Part shown: positions 5,867 to 6,150 of the stretch, piece after piece | Layout of the letters: each line of letters starts with the position of its first letter | How positions within the stretch are numbered: the stretch's first letter is position 1 | NCBI GenBank assembly: GCA_010672185.1 | Contig: JAAHHL010000452.1 | Span: 1-6,150, forward strand | Length of the DNA: 6,150 nucleotides | DNA from: Caldora sp. SIO3E6 | Lineage (GTDB): Bacteria; Cyanobacteriota; Cyanobacteriia; Cyanobacteriales; Coleofasciculaceae | Direction: 5' to 3' | Translations under genes and position numbers: made by a program | Notes under the pieces: generated by a model | The model's input: the letters and a program-made list of their open reading frames with translations, nothing else | Databases searched by the model: none | Told to the model about the DNA's origin: nothing

Positions 5867-6150
5867 ATGACTCAAGTCAATCATGTCCTTTACAGCACTG
5901 ATGCGAACACCATTTACGTGGTTCCCCTGGACACAGCTTTACCAGATTTAAATAATGTGAGTGCAATACCTGGTGTAGTGGAACTATCGGTCTCTCCCCC
6001 ATCGGGAACTGACTCAAATCGACCCCCCAATCTCCGAGGATTGGAGAATGGAGACTTCATCGCCACCTGGTATGATCTAAATGGAGAGCCTATTAGCTAC
6101 TCCCGATTCAGTCCTGATGGTAGTGGGAGTTTCACCCAAACCCCAATTGG
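5867..6150 (+). CDS. 5' end of a probable extracellular repeat protein
   Basis: The frame starts at ATG 5867 with AGAGG six bases upstream and stays open to the right edge (94 codons visible). The N-terminus (MTQVNHVLYSTDANTIYVV) has no signal peptide. The block NLRGLENGDFIATWYDLNG followed by SYSRFSPDGSG resembles the short beta repeats (L.dGgfv.tW....Q.f..dG) often found in large bacterial RTX and adhesin-like proteins, so this may be the first of many repeats. Domains further on cannot be seen, so the family is not assigned. It is separated from the RTX gene by a terminator and a possible mobile element, so it probably has its own promoter. Confidence 0.7.
   Translation, partial: MTQVNHVLYSTDANTIYVVPLDTALPDLNNVSAIPGVVELSVSPPSGTDSNRPPNLRGLENGDFIATWYDLNGEPISYSRFSPDGSGSFTQTPI

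Overview
The window looks like chromosomal DNA from a cyanobacterium, most likely a filamentous or otherwise large-genome lineage. Evidence for this: a CHAT protease whose N-terminus matches a cyanobacterial subfamily, a DUF1822 protein (a largely cyanobacterial family), one HIP1 octamer (GCGATCGC at 1572), a heptanucleotide tandem repeat of the STRR type (2061-2095), and an RTX protein with the C-terminal domain common in cyanobacterial secreted proteins. No genus can be assigned from sequence alone.

Left half (1-2731, minus strand): three genes read right to left. They are a short sigma-70-like factor (2099-2731), a DUF1822 protein (913-2013), and a CHAT caspase-fold protease (891 down to the left edge, truncated after its catalytic Cys). 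Sigma, DUF1822 and CHAT in this order is an arrangement I recognise from cyanobacteria, and its function is not established. The protease gene follows DUF1822 by only 21 bases. The sigma/DUF1822 gap is 85 bases and holds five copies of TTAATTC.

Right half (2979-6150, plus strand): a 72-residue protein with one C-terminal membrane helix (2979-3197), a 636-residue RTX calcium-binding repeat protein (3515-5425), and the first 94 codons of another probable extracellular repeat protein (5867 to the right edge). The RTX protein is built from two internal arrays, three 58-residue superrepeats followed by three 81-residue superrepeats, and the second array is nearly identical at DNA level.

The most notable non-coding feature is a direct repeat of about 150 bp. 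It occurs once in the divergent gap between the sigma gene and the small membrane protein (2771-2922) and again just before the RTX gene (3258-3409). The 126-bp core is about 91% identical and contains a conserved bulged hairpin. A more diverged hairpin with similar arms lies before the third plus-strand gene (5703-5751). The simplest reading is a shared leader or promoter that puts the plus-strand genes under common control, possibly by the neighbouring sigma factor; this is inference. After the RTX gene come an intrinsic terminator (5509-5543) and a roughly 95-bp MITE-like element with a 22-bp perfect palindrome (5548-5642).
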